Below are positions 1 through 11,316 of a DNA stretch of 64,000 bases, piece after piece. Location of the stretch: contig CM054058.1 of NCBI GenBank assembly GCA_028641055.1, positions 499,365,919-499,429,918 of the forward strand. The letters are read 5' to 3'. The position numbers and the translations under genes were made by a program. The notes beneath the pieces are model-generated. The model worked only from the letters and a program-made list of their open reading frames with translations, made no database searches and was not told the DNA's origin. Source of the stretch: Alopecurus myosuroides (Eukaryota; Streptophyta; Magnoliopsida; Poales; Poaceae). Within the stretch, counting starts at the first letter, position 1; every line of letters begins with the position of its first letter.

Positions 1-2762
1 CTACTGATATCATCATCTTTTTAATCCACCAATATCACATCAGCACCTCGTGCTTCAAAGATCACCACCTCAAGTTGTTACGGTAACTCATGCTACAAGG
101 TAACACCTCTTGGCATCTCCGAGGAGGCATCCTTCATTCGTTATCAGCAAGTTTTAATCATTCCGTTTAAGTTATCTATGATCACAGAATCCGTCACCAA
201 GTCGTCCTTAACCGCGGACACGGCTTTTTTCGAAAAGATTAAACCCTGCAGGGGTGGTACAACTTTAACCACACGCACCAACCAACTCTTAATGCCGTAC
301 ATTAGCACTAGTCCGGAAGTGCCGGCAGATGGAGGTTGACCACGACCTTTCCCTTGCTTTGCCTATTCCATGAGTCGCTCCGAGTAGAGATGGACCGCCA
401 ATAGGGAGTGGCCATATCCTGCCGGGTCTCTATCGTTGTGCGCAATGCTCGACGGTTACCTACCCGCAGAGCACCGATACATCACCACGTCCTAGTTTTG
501 AAAACATTTTAATATCCCCAGCAAATCCAAATGGAACGCCCGAACTAGGCAACTCATGGAACAAACTAGGCAAGTTGAGACCGAGGGGAATCCAATCCCT
601 CGTGTGGATGCACGCTCAGTCTTGGCTCGAAGACGAGAACTCGCTCCTAGGGGTATGAACGAGACAACCACCACAGACCCTCTGTGGTCTCGTCATCCAC
701 ACCTTTAAGTCATGTTAAACAAGATATTTTAACTTCACACAACATACTATCATACTAGATTCATTCGCGGCTCTGATTCATCAACCGGATGGAGCAGAGA
801 TCAACAGACATGTATGACTAAGCATGGCATATTTGAGGCTCTGGTGATACACACAAACAACTCTTATGTCTACTAGGAGCATTGAATCATGATATCTGGG
901 TTATGCAAATAAATAGGATAACTCTATCTACTGACTCAAGATACATTGGAATCGAATACATTTATACGAGAATCAAAAGTCTTTCGAAATCATATATGGG
1001 AAGATAAGAGGTTATGCTTGCCTTGCTTCAAGAAAACCAGAGAAAGTCTTCAGGAATAAGTGCTTGACTTGTCGGTCAGGATCAAGTATTCGCCATTGGA
1101 TTGCTGGCCTTCTCTTCGGAGTCACGTTCTACCGAGGGGGAACAAACACCGAAACAAGAAGAAAAACAATCAACACATGGCATCGATGCAATGCGCAATA
1201 TGTATGCATGAGCAAGTTAATGCACTGAAATAAAGCCCTAAGCATGATCATTGGGTTGCTAGGGTTCATATGGCAGATATGCAATTTTACTGAAATTAGC
1301 CCGAAATAGACCCCGGAGGGGGTTTCGGGCGATCTTAGAAGTGAGTACAATTTTTATTGCTCAAATGGGTTTGAAAACATCATGAATAGGTTGCATTTAT
1401 CATTTTGAGCAAAATGGTATATAACTTTTAATTTTCTAATTTTAATGAAAAAAAACTTAATTTTCTATTTTTAAATGATTAAACAACATTAAATAAATAC
1501 TCATTTTTGGACTTTGCCAAACATGTGTGAAAATGACATATTTGGATAGAGAATAATTTTCTGAACATTTTGGTACCTCATTTTTATTTTTCTGGGATAG
1601 AAAACAAAAGTTATTAATTAAACAAATTTAATCATTTTTCTGGAATATCTAAACAGTAGAGGGCCCACGTGTCAAAATACTATTCATCTCTCAAAATAAA
1701 AACAAAAACGTTTTATGATGTCACCATGACGAAAGGGTGGCGTCATCGGAGGTCGATTCTCACAGCCGAGCTCGAATTCGATGAATTCGACGAATCTTCC
1801 GCGAATTGGACGCACGGGAGAGATGCAGGGGCTCGAGGGGAGCCCGCGGGTGGCGGCGCCGCCCGAAAGGGGTCGCCGGAGCAGCGCCGGCGTGCAGAAA
1901 CGGCGGCAACGCTCGCGGCCTACGACGGCGTCGACGGAAACATGCCCGATAAAACGAAAGGAGAGCACAGGGAGGGAGCTGAGCTCACCAGGGGCATGTT
2001 GCCGGAACCAGGGAGGTGGGGCGGTGAAGGAGCTCGCCGGAATCTCCAATGGAGGCGGTGGCCGGAGCTCGGAAAGATGGCCGCGATTTCCTCGATTGGG
2101 GCCATCCCGGCTTCTGATATTTGACGAGGAAGACAAGGGGAGGACGGCGAAGGTGATGCGAGGCTCGGCGTGGCCACGGATGGCCGGAAACAGCGGCGGT
2201 GAGCGGCGGCCGGAGAGGCAGTAACTAGGGTTAGGGTTCGGTTTCGCGCAGAGGAGCAGAGAGAGGGAGGGCACACGAGGAGGGGGTTCTGCGGGGTCTT
2301 CACGATCCGGACGTCTCCAAGGGGGTCGTCATCCCCTCGCGACTGGAAGCAGGAGGTGGCATTCGGCCACCTCACCATGGCCCTCGTGTCCTTCTGGCTG
2401 GAGCTAGAAGAAAGGGAAAACAAAAGGGAAAATTGCGGAAACCCCCTGCAGTTTTAGGAAAACACAATTAGGTCCTTTTCTTTTAGAAACAACAATGGTT
2501 TTAATCTTTTCAGGGCCTATTTGTAAGAATAAAATTTGGCAAAAATACATTTTGAAAACCTTGTAAAATTTGCAAACTCACCATGTAAAGGTTTTCACAA
2601 TTTGAAAATGTTTTTATTTCAAATTTCAGGTGACCACTTTAAGTGGGTTTTGGTCATCCCATTTGTTAATTTTAAATGCAAAATTTTAACCCATGTTTTC
2701 ATGCATGTATGAGATGCGAACAACACACCAACACCCTAAAGTAGCAAAACAGGGATGTTACA
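1..2762 (-). mobile_element. Ty3/gypsy long LTR (Tekay-like), truncated by the window edge
   Basis: Read on the minus strand this block starts at 2762 with TGTAACATCCC, the same terminal string as the two LTRs at 36530 and 45597. It has their composition order: an AT-rich lead, a GC-rich block (about 1750-2430), an AT-rich block, then a region at about 200-480 whose minus strand contains CCCTGCAGGG and GTCCGCGGTTA as in 39690-39740. No polypurine tract lies just right of 2762, so this is the upstream LTR of a minus-strand element that runs off the left edge, or a solo LTR. It interrupts the element at 2763-6667. Frames in the GC-rich part occur on both strands and look like composition effects, so I call no gene here. 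Confidence 0.6.
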
Positions 2763-3945
2763 ACGCTCCAAGTAAAGCACATAAGATGTGACCGAATAAA
2801 AATATAGTTTCATTAGAAGTGACCTGATAAATTGTCAATGAAGAAGGGGATGCCTTGGGCATCCCCAAGCTTAGACGCTTGAGTCTTCTAGGAATTTGCT
2901 GGTATGTACCACCGGGTCATCCCAAAGCTTAGGCTCTTCACCCTTCTTGATCACGTCATATCATCCTCTTCTCTTGACCCTTGAAAACTTCCTTCACACC
3001 AAACTTCTCACAATCTTCATTAGCAAAGTTAGTGCAATCGAAATAATAAATTCACATGGTTCAGTTTCAACACAAGTATAACACTCATAAACACATTAGA
3101 TACTGTCACAACTTATTTTAAAACTCTTTTTATAAAAAGAACACCAAAAGAAAGAGATTAAGATGCAAATGCAATTATTGGCAGAAATCTGTCAAAACAG
3201 GACAGTAGGTAAAGATGATTTTTTTCGAAAATCATCTGTTGCTAAAATAAAAAAGTGTTCAAGTAAGAAAAGTTCCATATATAGCCCAGGATTACGCACA
3301 AACAAACTCAGGTAATTTTGAATTTTCTATGATTTTATACGAATTTAACAGTGGACAGCAGAAATCTGTTTCCTGCGCAGAAATCCGAAATATAGTCTCA
3401 ACTTTCCACTAGAGGCTTACTTGGCTCAACAAAGACACAAAAGAAAAGATACAACGAGGTTTCTAAGGAAAGAGAAAACACCCATGAGCAAAGAAAATAA
3501 AAATAAACGACGGAAAACGGGTTGAAAACGGAGAAATAAAACGTGTTGTCTCCCGGTAGCGCTTTTCTTTAACGCCTTTCAGCTAGGCACATAAAGCTAG
3601 AAAATGCTCACATAAGAAATATGAATTAAGCAAAATAGAGCATCAAGAGGCAAGTATAAAACAAATTTAAGTCTAACCCACTTCCTATGTATAGGAATCT
3701 TTTAAAGAAATAAATTAAAGAAGCTCAAACTAGAAATCATGGGAAGGTAGAACAAGAGCAATTTCAAAACTTTCAACAAAAAGAGAGGTGTTTTAGTAAC
3801 ATGAAAATTCCTACAACCATATTTTACTCTCTCATAATAATTTCCAGTAGCGTCATGAACAAACTCAACAACATAATTATCACATGAAGCATTTTTGTCA
3901 TGGTTTAAAATCACACAATTCATATCAAGCTCAAAAATAGTGGGA

Positions 3946-5001
3946 TCAAAATTTAAAATTAGCTCCTCTTTTTTCCCCACTTTTAGCAACATAAAAACAA
4001 GATAATTGATCACTCATAAAAGGTATAGTACACATTATAGCAATCCTATTATCAGTAGCATTATGATTTATAACATCAAGTAACATAGGACCATCATCAT
4101 AAAAAATTTCTAAGCAAATTTCCTCATTATCATGCATATCAATAGTTGGAATAAATAGAGGATTCACATAGAATTTATCAAAGTAGAATGGATTATCATA
4201 AATAACAGTAGAAATATCATTCTCACAAGTTTCATTCATAGTAGTATCAAGATCACAAGTATAGCAAGTATCAATTTCATCAAAAAGGGATGTTTCAAAA
4301 GAATCAATAGGATCATCACTTTTATCAAATAATGTATGAGTTAAAGAGTTAATCTCATTGGGAGGTAGACATGGGTTCCATTCTTTCTCCTCTTGATCAT
4401 CACTCTCCTCCTCTTTTTCATCCAAAGAGCTTCTAGTTTCAACAATTTCTTTTTCCATAGTTTCCTGCATGGCCTTAGTCTCTCCCATGTAGTAATTACA
4501 ATCCTTGTAATTATCAAAGAAATATTCAAGTATAGCATAAATCTCATATTTATAAGGTGCATCATTAATAATTTCAAGAAAATAGGCAATTTCGAATGCA
4601 CCCTTCCAAGCAATAAATTCTTCAATTTGTTTCACATCATAAAATTCATAATTTACTTTAACATAAGAAGATATGGTAACATTATCATTATACTCACATT
4701 GAAAAGGGAGGTGTTTATACCTCCTACAGCAACGAGATTTATCAAAGCAATAAGTAACATTATAAGTAGAGCGCAAGTTTCTAGCATAGTCATGCAATTT
4801 ATTAATTTGTTCCCATAAGTGTTTCTCTTTTTGTGACAAGCGATGTTCATTATAATATTTTTGTTGTTCATCTGTGAACCCACCTTGCCTATAAGATCTA
4901 GTTTCAAAGACATCAAACATTGATAGCAAGCATGATAAAGCAAAAAAAATAACAACTAGAATGACAACTATTTTTTTTGTGTTTTTAATATAAAGAAGCA
5001 A
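3946..5001 (-). CDS. Env-like or accessory membrane ORF of an LTR element
   Basis: An open frame of about 350 codons on the minus strand. The first methionine codon is at 4918-4920, but the frame is open upstream to 5001, and that upstream part encodes a hydrophobic run (IVVILVVIFFALSCLL) that would be a signal anchor or membrane segment. Downstream the protein is Tyr, Asn, Asp and Glu rich. It has paired cysteines (CFDKSRCCRR, CYTCD), an acidic patch (EKEEESDDQEEKEW) and no gag, protease, RT or integrase motif. It lies about 80 bp behind the primer-binding site, where gag would be expected, so the element looks non-autonomous. Function unknown. Env-like is an inference from the single N-terminal hydrophobic segment and the Athila-like LTR. 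The missing ATG ahead of the membrane segment suggests decay or an upstream exon. Confidence 0.45.
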   Translation of the reverse strand: MLLYIKNTKKIVVILVVIFFALSCLLSMFDVFETRSYRQGGFTDEQQKYYNEHRLSQKEKHLWEQINKLHDYARNLRSTYNVTYCFDKSRCCRRYKHLPFQCEYNDNVTISSYVKVNYEFYDVKQIEEFIAWKGAFEIAYFLEIINDAPYKYEIYAILEYFFDNYKDCNYYMGETKAMQETMEKEIVETRSSLDEKEEESDDQEEKEWNPCLPPNEINSLTHTLFDKSDDPIDSFETSLFDEIDTCYTCDLDTTMNETCENDISTVIYDNPFYFDKFYVNPLFIPTIDMHDNEEICLEIFYDDGPMLLDVINHNATDNRIAIMCTIPFMSDQLSCFYVAKSGEKRGANFKF

Positions 5002-5083
5002 AACAAGAAAAAATTAAAAACAAGACAATAAACAAAAAAAGAGGTTTAGAGTGAGAGACTTCCCTTGCCAGAAGACTTCTTTC

Positions 5084-5101
5084 TCCTCGTCAACGGCTCC
5101 A
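5084..5101 (-). other. Degenerate primer-binding site
   Basis: The minus strand reads TGGAGCCGTTGACGAGGA. This resembles the TGGCGCCGTTGCC-type primer-binding site of Athila-lineage elements with a few substitutions. It sits 14 bp inside the LTR end at 5116. Confidence 0.45.
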
Positions 5102-5115
5102 GAAAAAGTCCTTGA

Positions 5116-6667
5116 TGCTGGCAATCCGTGTTGGGAACCCCAAGAGGAGGGTGTGATGAGCACATCGGTACGAATTTTCCGTCAGTTAAGAACCAAGGTT
5201 ATCAATCCAGTATGAGAAAGAGGATCTTCAGAAGGTTGATGCCACTGACGGTGGTGATGGCGCCTCACCGGTGTCACCAACAACGCGGAACCTGCACGCA
5301 ACACAACCAAAATACTTTGTCCCAACGGTACAGTGAGGTTGTCAATCTCACCGGTCTTGCTGAAAACAAAGATTAGACGTATAGTGTGGAAAATGGTGTA
5401 TACTTACAGTAAGTAAAGGAAAGCAGAAAATTGTAGAGGTTTGTTTAAAAATGTAGAAAAATGGACCGGGGTTCATAGGTTCGCTAGTGGTGTCTCTCCA
5501 TAAAAGATAGCATGTTGGGTGAACAAATTGGAGCTGTGCAATTGACAAATAGAGGTTGCACCGTAGTGCACATTCATGACATGATGACTACTATGATATT
5601 TAGTGCGGGCATTACAACAATATACATAGACCGTAATCAAACTGCATCTATGACTAATAATCCACCCTCAGGTTATCATCCGAACCCCCTTAGATATTAA
5701 GTTGCAAGCAACAGATAATCGGATTAAGAAATGTGTGTAATGTAAGCAATGATTGTACACGCGAGCACTCACACCGCTATTTTCTCCCTAGTGGCAACAA
5801 CACATCCTCTCCCGTCATGTTTCTGTCACTGGAGCACAGGCGAAAAGGAGGCATGAACCCACTATCGAGCATAAATACTCCCTCTTGGAGTAACTAGCAA
5901 CTACTTGGCCAGAGCAACCACTAGCAACAGAAAAATCATGCAAGATGACAAATAACATATGAAATAAAGACTATAATTAACTTGGCATAAGTTCAATATT
6001 CATCGGATCCCAGCAAACACAGCACATAGAATTACATAAGAACAATCTCGATCATGTTAGGCAACACACGAGATCTAAACATTGAGGCATAGGAGGAGAA
6101 GAAAACCATCTAGCTACTGTTATGGACTCGTAGTCCAAGGATGAACTACTCACGCATCACTCCGGAGGCATGCATGGTAATGAAGAGGCCTCCGGTGATT
6201 ATCTCCTCTCCGGCAGGGTGCCGGAAGACAGCTTCAGAACCCCCCTGATCTAGGGTTGACGACGACGGCGGTTGCGGAACTTTTCGGGGTTATTTGATCA
6301 GGTGCCTAGGGTTTTCCTTAGAAGGGGAATAAATAGGCGAAACCACCCCTAGGCGCGGCCAAGGGGGGGCGCCGCCCTATGGTGTGGGCCCCCTGAGGCC
6401 CCCCTCCGGGTCTCCTCGAGACTACGTGGAACCTTCGGGAATTCTAAGACTTCCTCGGGCTTCGAATTTTCCGATTCCGAGAATATTTCCAGAACAACTT
6501 TTCTGAAACTAAATACAACAGAAAACAGGGAAATGGCTCTGTGGCATCTTATCAATAGGTTAGTCCGGAAAATCGATAAAAATGACATAAAGAAGGGAGA
6601 ACATGTAGCAATTGACATAATATCATCATGTAACATCATAAATTATAGATACGTTGGAGACGTATCA
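5116..6667 (-). repeat. LTR of Athila/Sabrina-like element
   Basis: On the minus strand the repeat begins TGATACGTCTCCAACGTATC at 6667 and ends in CA at 5116, giving about 1.55 kb with TG...CA ends. A TATA-like string (minus TATTTATT) lies near 6328-6337, and the GC-rich U3 precedes it in minus sense. Its left 950 bp is strongly similar to 20115-21072, which is a second, truncated copy of the same LTR family. The left boundary is inferred from the adjacent primer-binding site. Confidence 0.55.
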
Positions 6668-8792
6668 ACAACCAAGAGACACGAAGAAAAGAGGTGACTG
6701 CTGAAGTTCCTTTCACAATGAAAGTACGTGTTTTTGGAGACGTGTGGAGTCGCCAAGAAACTCCAACGCACGGTTGTGCTCACCCTATTCTCCTTGAGCT
6801 TCTCCAGTGAAGGAGATGCTCGTTTTCACTATGAGGTCCTCTTGAAGGAAGTGACCAAACCTCACACGAAGTTGAGGCTATATCCACAACTCAATTGGAG
6901 GCTCCCAACAAAGCGTCTTGAAGCAAAGTGGAAGCTCCAAGCACTAATCGTCTAGGGTGTTCAATGAACCCAAGAGAAACAATCTCCTCACAGCCAAGCA
7001 CCCAAGAGTAATAAGCTCACAAAATTCTATTTCATGAATCACGTGGGGAACTCAAAGCGATGCACCTAGTGCAATGGAAGAACACACAAAGTGATCAACT
7101 CCTTCCTCCAAATCTCACCAAAGCAACTAATGTTATGGAGGGAGAAATAACAAGGAAAACAACTAATGAATCCCAAGATATAGATGCAATGGATTCCCCT
7201 CACTAAGAGGAGGAATTGACATGTGAAATAATAGATGTAGATATCCTCTCCCTTTTCTCTCAAGTGGAAGCAAGAATCATGGATTGAGAGTAAGGAAGCT
7301 TTAGGAAGGTCAACAATGGAGGAGAAAGACTTGCAAAAAAAATGGGGACCAACGGGAAAAAAAGCCCCCCTTAAATAGGTCCCAAAAATGTGACTGTTAT
7401 GGAAAAACTTGCCAAGGGGAGGTACTACCTCTAGGGCCAGACGTACTATCTCCACGGCCGGTTTTGGTACTATTTCGGGCGGTCGACCCAGTATTACCAC
7501 TGGACATAAAATTGCGTGGAGGGCGATACAAAACTGATCATAACTTTTGCATCCTGACTCCCTTTTTTAATGATATTTGGCTCATTGGATTCATAACAAC
7601 GAGATATACAAAATAATGCAGAGAATCGTCATTGTCCAACAAGGTAAGATAAAACTAAATAGGTAAATGTTTGACCTCTCTATAAAGAAAGAATAGGCAA
7701 AACCTTCAACATAAAAAACCCAATAAGTTTTTCATATGACAATTGTTTTTTATGAACTTGGGATTGTAATGAAGATCATGAAAAATCACCAAACAAAGAT
7801 AAATACAAATAATAAACAATAAATATGATGGCAAGGATACAAATGTTTGAGCTCTCTACGAATCATTGGATCAAGATACTAATTTGAGAGCCCCTCTTGA
7901 TAGTACGATCTATTCTACAACCTGGTCCCCTAACTAACATCATAAGATTAGTAAAATAGAAACCCTATCAAGGTCATACCTTTGTATTCGCAAATCCATT
8001 TGAGCTAGATGATGACGATCTTGATTACAGTTCGCTTGGTGAAGATATCCAAATTACTCCCCCATAAACAATTATGGGAAAGCCTCTATTATACACATTT
8101 TAACTTGACCCTTATCTTGTATCTTCTTTTATTTATCCATAATATCGATGTCTTGAAGGTAGACATGAATGACCACTCCATCGTGTTCTTCAAGACATAC
8201 TAGAAGTAAGCTCAACTTCACAATGGTACTACCGCTGCACACTATGGTACTACCGCTGACTGATGTCCTAGCGGTACCTCAAGGTACGGCTAGCTGGGTC
8301 CTAGCGGTACTACCACAACCTAGGAGTTGGGGTACCTCTTGAGCCCAGGAGCGGTACTTTCAGTGATCCTACTGGCACTACCGCTGGCCACCATCTTGAT
8401 TTTAGTTCAAGGTGACTAGCGCTAGTACTAGGTTGGTACCGTTGTGGTACTGCTAGAAATAGAGAAGAAAACTCTGCAGGCGGTACTGCCAGCGGTACTA
8501 CCGGTTCCTGATGGTAGCGATACCACCGCTGGTCAACCTGGTACTACCGTTGGACAGAGAAAAGACTTCTCGGCCATATCTTTGGATAATCTCTTCATAT
8601 AGTCTTGTTGAATCTAACACTAGGACTCTAAGATTTTCCTATGGACAATTTCTATAGGAGTATCTCAATGTAAACATTAGTCCATAAGAATTATCATTAA
8701 TTACCAAAATCACACATGGAGCACCATGCTCTTTCACTTACTTATCCTATTTCCTTATTCATGTCCTTGCAAATATTAGTCTCTTATGCTTG
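6668..8792. mobile_element. Decayed LTR-retrotransposon sequence
   Basis: No credible coding frame. The stretch 8600-8740 contains a phrase about TAATTACCAAAATCACACATGG that I associate with Copia SIRE/Maximus-type LTRs of Triticeae in minus orientation, and 7400-8560 is rich in GGTACTACCG-like words. The same non-coding sequence resumes after the LINE-like insert at 9853. Classification is tentative. Confidence 0.3.
8224..8560. repeat. Degenerate GGTACTACCGCT-rich repeat
   Basis: The word GGTACTACCGCT or close variants (GCGGTACTACC, GGTACTACCG) occurs repeatedly, for example starting at 8225, 8246 and 8304, in both exact and mutated form. A few more variants occur at 7420-7500. Spacing is irregular, so it is a word-rich LTR segment and not a clean satellite. 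Confidence 0.55.
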
Positions 8793-8803
8793 ATGGATTG
8801 TAT

Positions 8804-9841
8804 ATTTATTTTTGAACGGGGAGGGCCCTGAAGGGGCTAGAAGCCTCATGTTATTCCATACATAGGATGTACAAGTGAATTACAAGAGACCACATAAAAT
8901 AAGAAATAACACATAGGCCCCTAAAAAGTACACAAAAGAGCTAGCTAAAGATGGGACTTTATAATATAGTCCTTCTCTTTTCGCACCGTCGAGCAGGAAG
9001 AGGAAGTCAAGCTTGCCGTTTCCTGACACCGTCATGGGGACTACACCACTTGCTTCGATGCCGACTTGAACCCAGGAACAAGTGACTCCAAAAGGGGCCT
9101 CACACCGAAGTTTGAAAAAGCGGTGTAGCACACCATCAGTTTCATCAAATCACCATGGACCGTGGATGATGTGCTAAAAGAACCGAAGGCTCCTTTACTC
9201 CATAACCTCCACGAAGGACCATCTACTGCAACACCGCACCCCCTTCCAACACCATGTTAACCGGCGAGATGCATAGCAACATAGAAAATACGAAGTCCGA
9301 AGCGGTCGAGATCCTCTACCGCCACCCTTTGTTAATGAACGCGCCATCAGAACTCCAATACCTGCCATAGATTAGAGCAGACATGGAAGGAAAATTGGAG
9401 CAGCTTCGAATCCGAAGAACGACCTTATTTGCAGAGTAGTTCAGAGTTCCCTACCACGGCGCATGCGGATCCAACCACCGGATCACCACGTCCCGTAGAA
9501 GAACCACCCAACAACACCAGATCCGACCAAAAAGGATCCGCACCATCCTCCAGATCGAGCTTATTTGAGGGCGCCTCGGGGAAGATCCACGAGACAGTGG
9601 ATGGAAGAGCACCACTGCCAGCTAGATTGCCGCCTGAAGCCACCCGGCGCTGCTCGCAAACGCCGACAGCGAACACCCTAGTGGCACAGGGTCAAACACC
9701 CTAGCATGAAACCTAGCTTTACTATATACAGGAGGGCCATGAGCACCTCCCCCATCCCGTCTCCAGCCAGCACTGCCGACGGAGACCAGAAGGACACTCA
9801 GATTCTCAATGGGGGCAAGGTGGGAGATTGACATGGTCGTA
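8804..9841 (-). mobile_element. 5'-truncated LINE-like insertion with 11-bp target duplication
   Basis: The block is flanked by identical ATGGATTGTAT at 8793-8803 and 9842-9852. Its left end is T-rich on the plus strand, which is an A-rich tail (TTCAAAAATAAAT) on the minus strand, so it was copied in minus orientation by target-primed reverse transcription. Short minus-strand frames at 9425-9676 and 8880-9131 show no reverse-transcriptase motif, so this may be a LINE 3' untranslated part or a processed retrosequence. It is GC-richer than its surroundings. Confidence 0.55.
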
Positions 9842-9958
9842 ATGGATTGTATGATCATTTATATACATCACATCAGTGCATTTGCTTTTCAAACATGCAC
9901 CTCATCTCTTACGTGTAAATTTTGGTGTCTATTTGTTCATCAAGCTAAACCTGTTGTA

Positions 9959-10071
9959 CTCTCTCCGCCTCAAAATAATTGTCATTGAGATGGGTGTATC
10001 TAGATGTATTCTAGTACTGATACATGTATTTTAAACCATTGCAACGATAATTAATTTGAGACGGATGGGAA
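9959..10071. mobile_element. Stowaway-type MITE
   Basis: The left end CTCTCTCCGCCTCAAAATAA and the right end (reverse complement TTCCCATCCGTCTCAAATTA) form terminal inverted repeats of Stowaway type, with TA duplicated at 9957-9958 and 10072-10073. The 113-bp length and lack of coding fit a Tc1/mariner-derived MITE. It lies about 620 bp upstream of the start codon at 10693. Confidence 0.8.
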
Positions 10072-10179
10072 TATATAGTTCCCACAACGTTTTTGCCGGG
10101 ATGTAAATGTAAACTTGATCCATAGTTTCTATTATCTTTTTTTTTTCAATGGGCTATGCTATACCCACTTGAAGCAGTC

Positions 10180-10692
10180 ACCTGTCAAGAAAAAAAAAAG
10201 CAAACGAAGAAACACCGTGAGTCCGTGATGGGCCAAAATGGCCGTCGCTGAAGGCGGCAAATAAGACCTCCCAGTATCAGCCCAGCCCTCTGTTTCCTCA
10301 CCTGCTTTCCTTTCACCCCCATGGCGCAGCACACCATCCGTGACGACTAGGGTTCGTCGCCGCCACCATCTCCGGCCGGCCTCCTCCCCTCTATCACCCC
10401 GTCGTTCTCCTCGCTAAGCCCCCCGGACCGTCGTCCCCTCCACCCCCAGAACCCTGCCCTCCGCCCCCGTGCTCCCTTCCCCTCCCTTTTTGGCCCCGGC
10501 CGCCACCGCAAGCACCTCACCTACGCCGCAGTCTCCTTCTCCCGGTTAATACCGCCACTTGATCGACGCTCCAGGGACTCGCCGACGACCCCGCCGCCAG
10601 AATCCTAAACCACGGGCCCGGATCCTCGCTCAGGAAAGGGGAAAGCGGAAAATCGAGCGAGCGAGTGAGGAGGAAAGGAAGACAAGCCCAGA
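10180..10692 (+). promoter_or_regulatory. Likely promoter and leader of the 10693 gene
   Basis: Base composition changes here from AT-rich to strongly C-rich and pyrimidine-rich (10300-10560), typical of grass 5' leaders. ATGGGCC at 10228 is a GGCCCA-type element common in housekeeping promoters. I see no clear TATA box at a fixed distance. A short upstream ATG (10321, ATGGCGCAGCAC) ends after nine codons at TAG 10348-10350, a possible upstream ORF. Confidence 0.35.
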
Positions 10693-11316
10693 ATGGTCAT
10701 GCAGGATCCCGTCACTGTGCGCGCGCAGATCGCACCGCGCATGGACGAGGCCGTGCGCATCATAACGTCTCAGTTCATGATCTTGGACCCGCTCCGCGAC
10801 CGCCTCCAAGGCTGCGCCCAGCCCTCGCCGGCGCAGCTCGCCAGCCACCAAGCGGGCACCCAAGGCAGCGCGCAACTCCTGAGGGGCATCATCGCCGTCC
10901 TTACCGACTCGATCCCGCAGCTGGACGTCGCCGCTGACCTACTCACCTCGTCTCTGAAGCACGCTCTCGACAGCGGCGCCTCCCGGGACTTGCTGCCCGT
11001 CCTCGGCCACGGTCAGTCCCAAGACCAGGTTGCGGCATACCTGCTCGCTCTCCCGCGCACGTTTGAAGCTGCTGGCTTCGACCCCCACGGCTTCCACATC
11101 TCCATCCACATCGCACTTTCCTTGCTGCGTCTCGCAACAGACTATCTCAACAGATGCATCTACATTCTCCGCCGTCTCGGCCTACCCGACCGTCGCAACA
11201 TGCAGTTACAGCCCGTCGACCATGCCATGGTCAACCCACGCGCCTACCTGGCACGGGCATACACCTTGATAGAGGCAGCTATGGGCCACAGCATTGACGC
11301 CAACTTTGGTCACTGA
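10693..11316 (+). CDS. Single-exon gene, helical protein of unknown function (207 aa)
   Basis: An uninterrupted 207-codon frame from ATG 10693 to TGA 11314-11316. I do not recognise the family. The start (AGAATGG) has a purine at -3. The frame has strong third-position GC bias. The protein lacks a signal peptide and predicts as mostly alpha-helical: leucine-rich segments at about residues 60-90 (LLRGIIAVLTDSIPQL, AADLLTSSLKHAL), 113-121 and 137-162 (HIALSLLRLATDYLNRCIYIL). Its size, single exon, an AVR motif near residue 20 and an LLRLA motif near 146 resemble the gene at 52130 (AVR at 22, LIRLA at 136), but overall identity is low. It could be a distant relative. It is one of only two intact host-like genes in the window. 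Downstream lies AT-rich DNA with MITE ends. Confidence 0.65.
   Translation: MVMQDPVTVRAQIAPRMDEAVRIITSQFMILDPLRDRLQGCAQPSPAQLASHQAGTQGSAQLLRGIIAVLTDSIPQLDVAADLLTSSLKHALDSGASRDLLPVLGHGQSQDQVAAYLLALPRTFEAAGFDPHGFHISIHIALSLLRLATDYLNRCIYILRRLGLPDRRNMQLQPVDHAMVNPRAYLARAYTLIEAAMGHSIDANFGH

Larger units (their letters stand above)
2763..5115 (-). mobile_element. Internal region of an Athila/Sabrina-like LTR element
   Basis: This stretch lies downstream (minus sense) of the LTR and primer-binding site at 5084-6667 and is cut at 2762 by another element. It holds the env-like frame at 3946-5001 and then about 1.2 kb (2763-3945) of AT-rich, non-coding-looking DNA. A palindrome-like phrase around 2848-2870 (GGGGATGCC...GGCATCCCC) is familiar from Triticeae Athila-type elements. 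That recognition is from memory. No gag or pol frame remains. Confidence 0.45.

Noticed and set aside
1669..2423. Overlapping 150-200 codon frames on both strands
   Set aside because: GC-rich segment of an LTR with no motif, similar in kind to the LTR at 36530. Treated as composition shadows.
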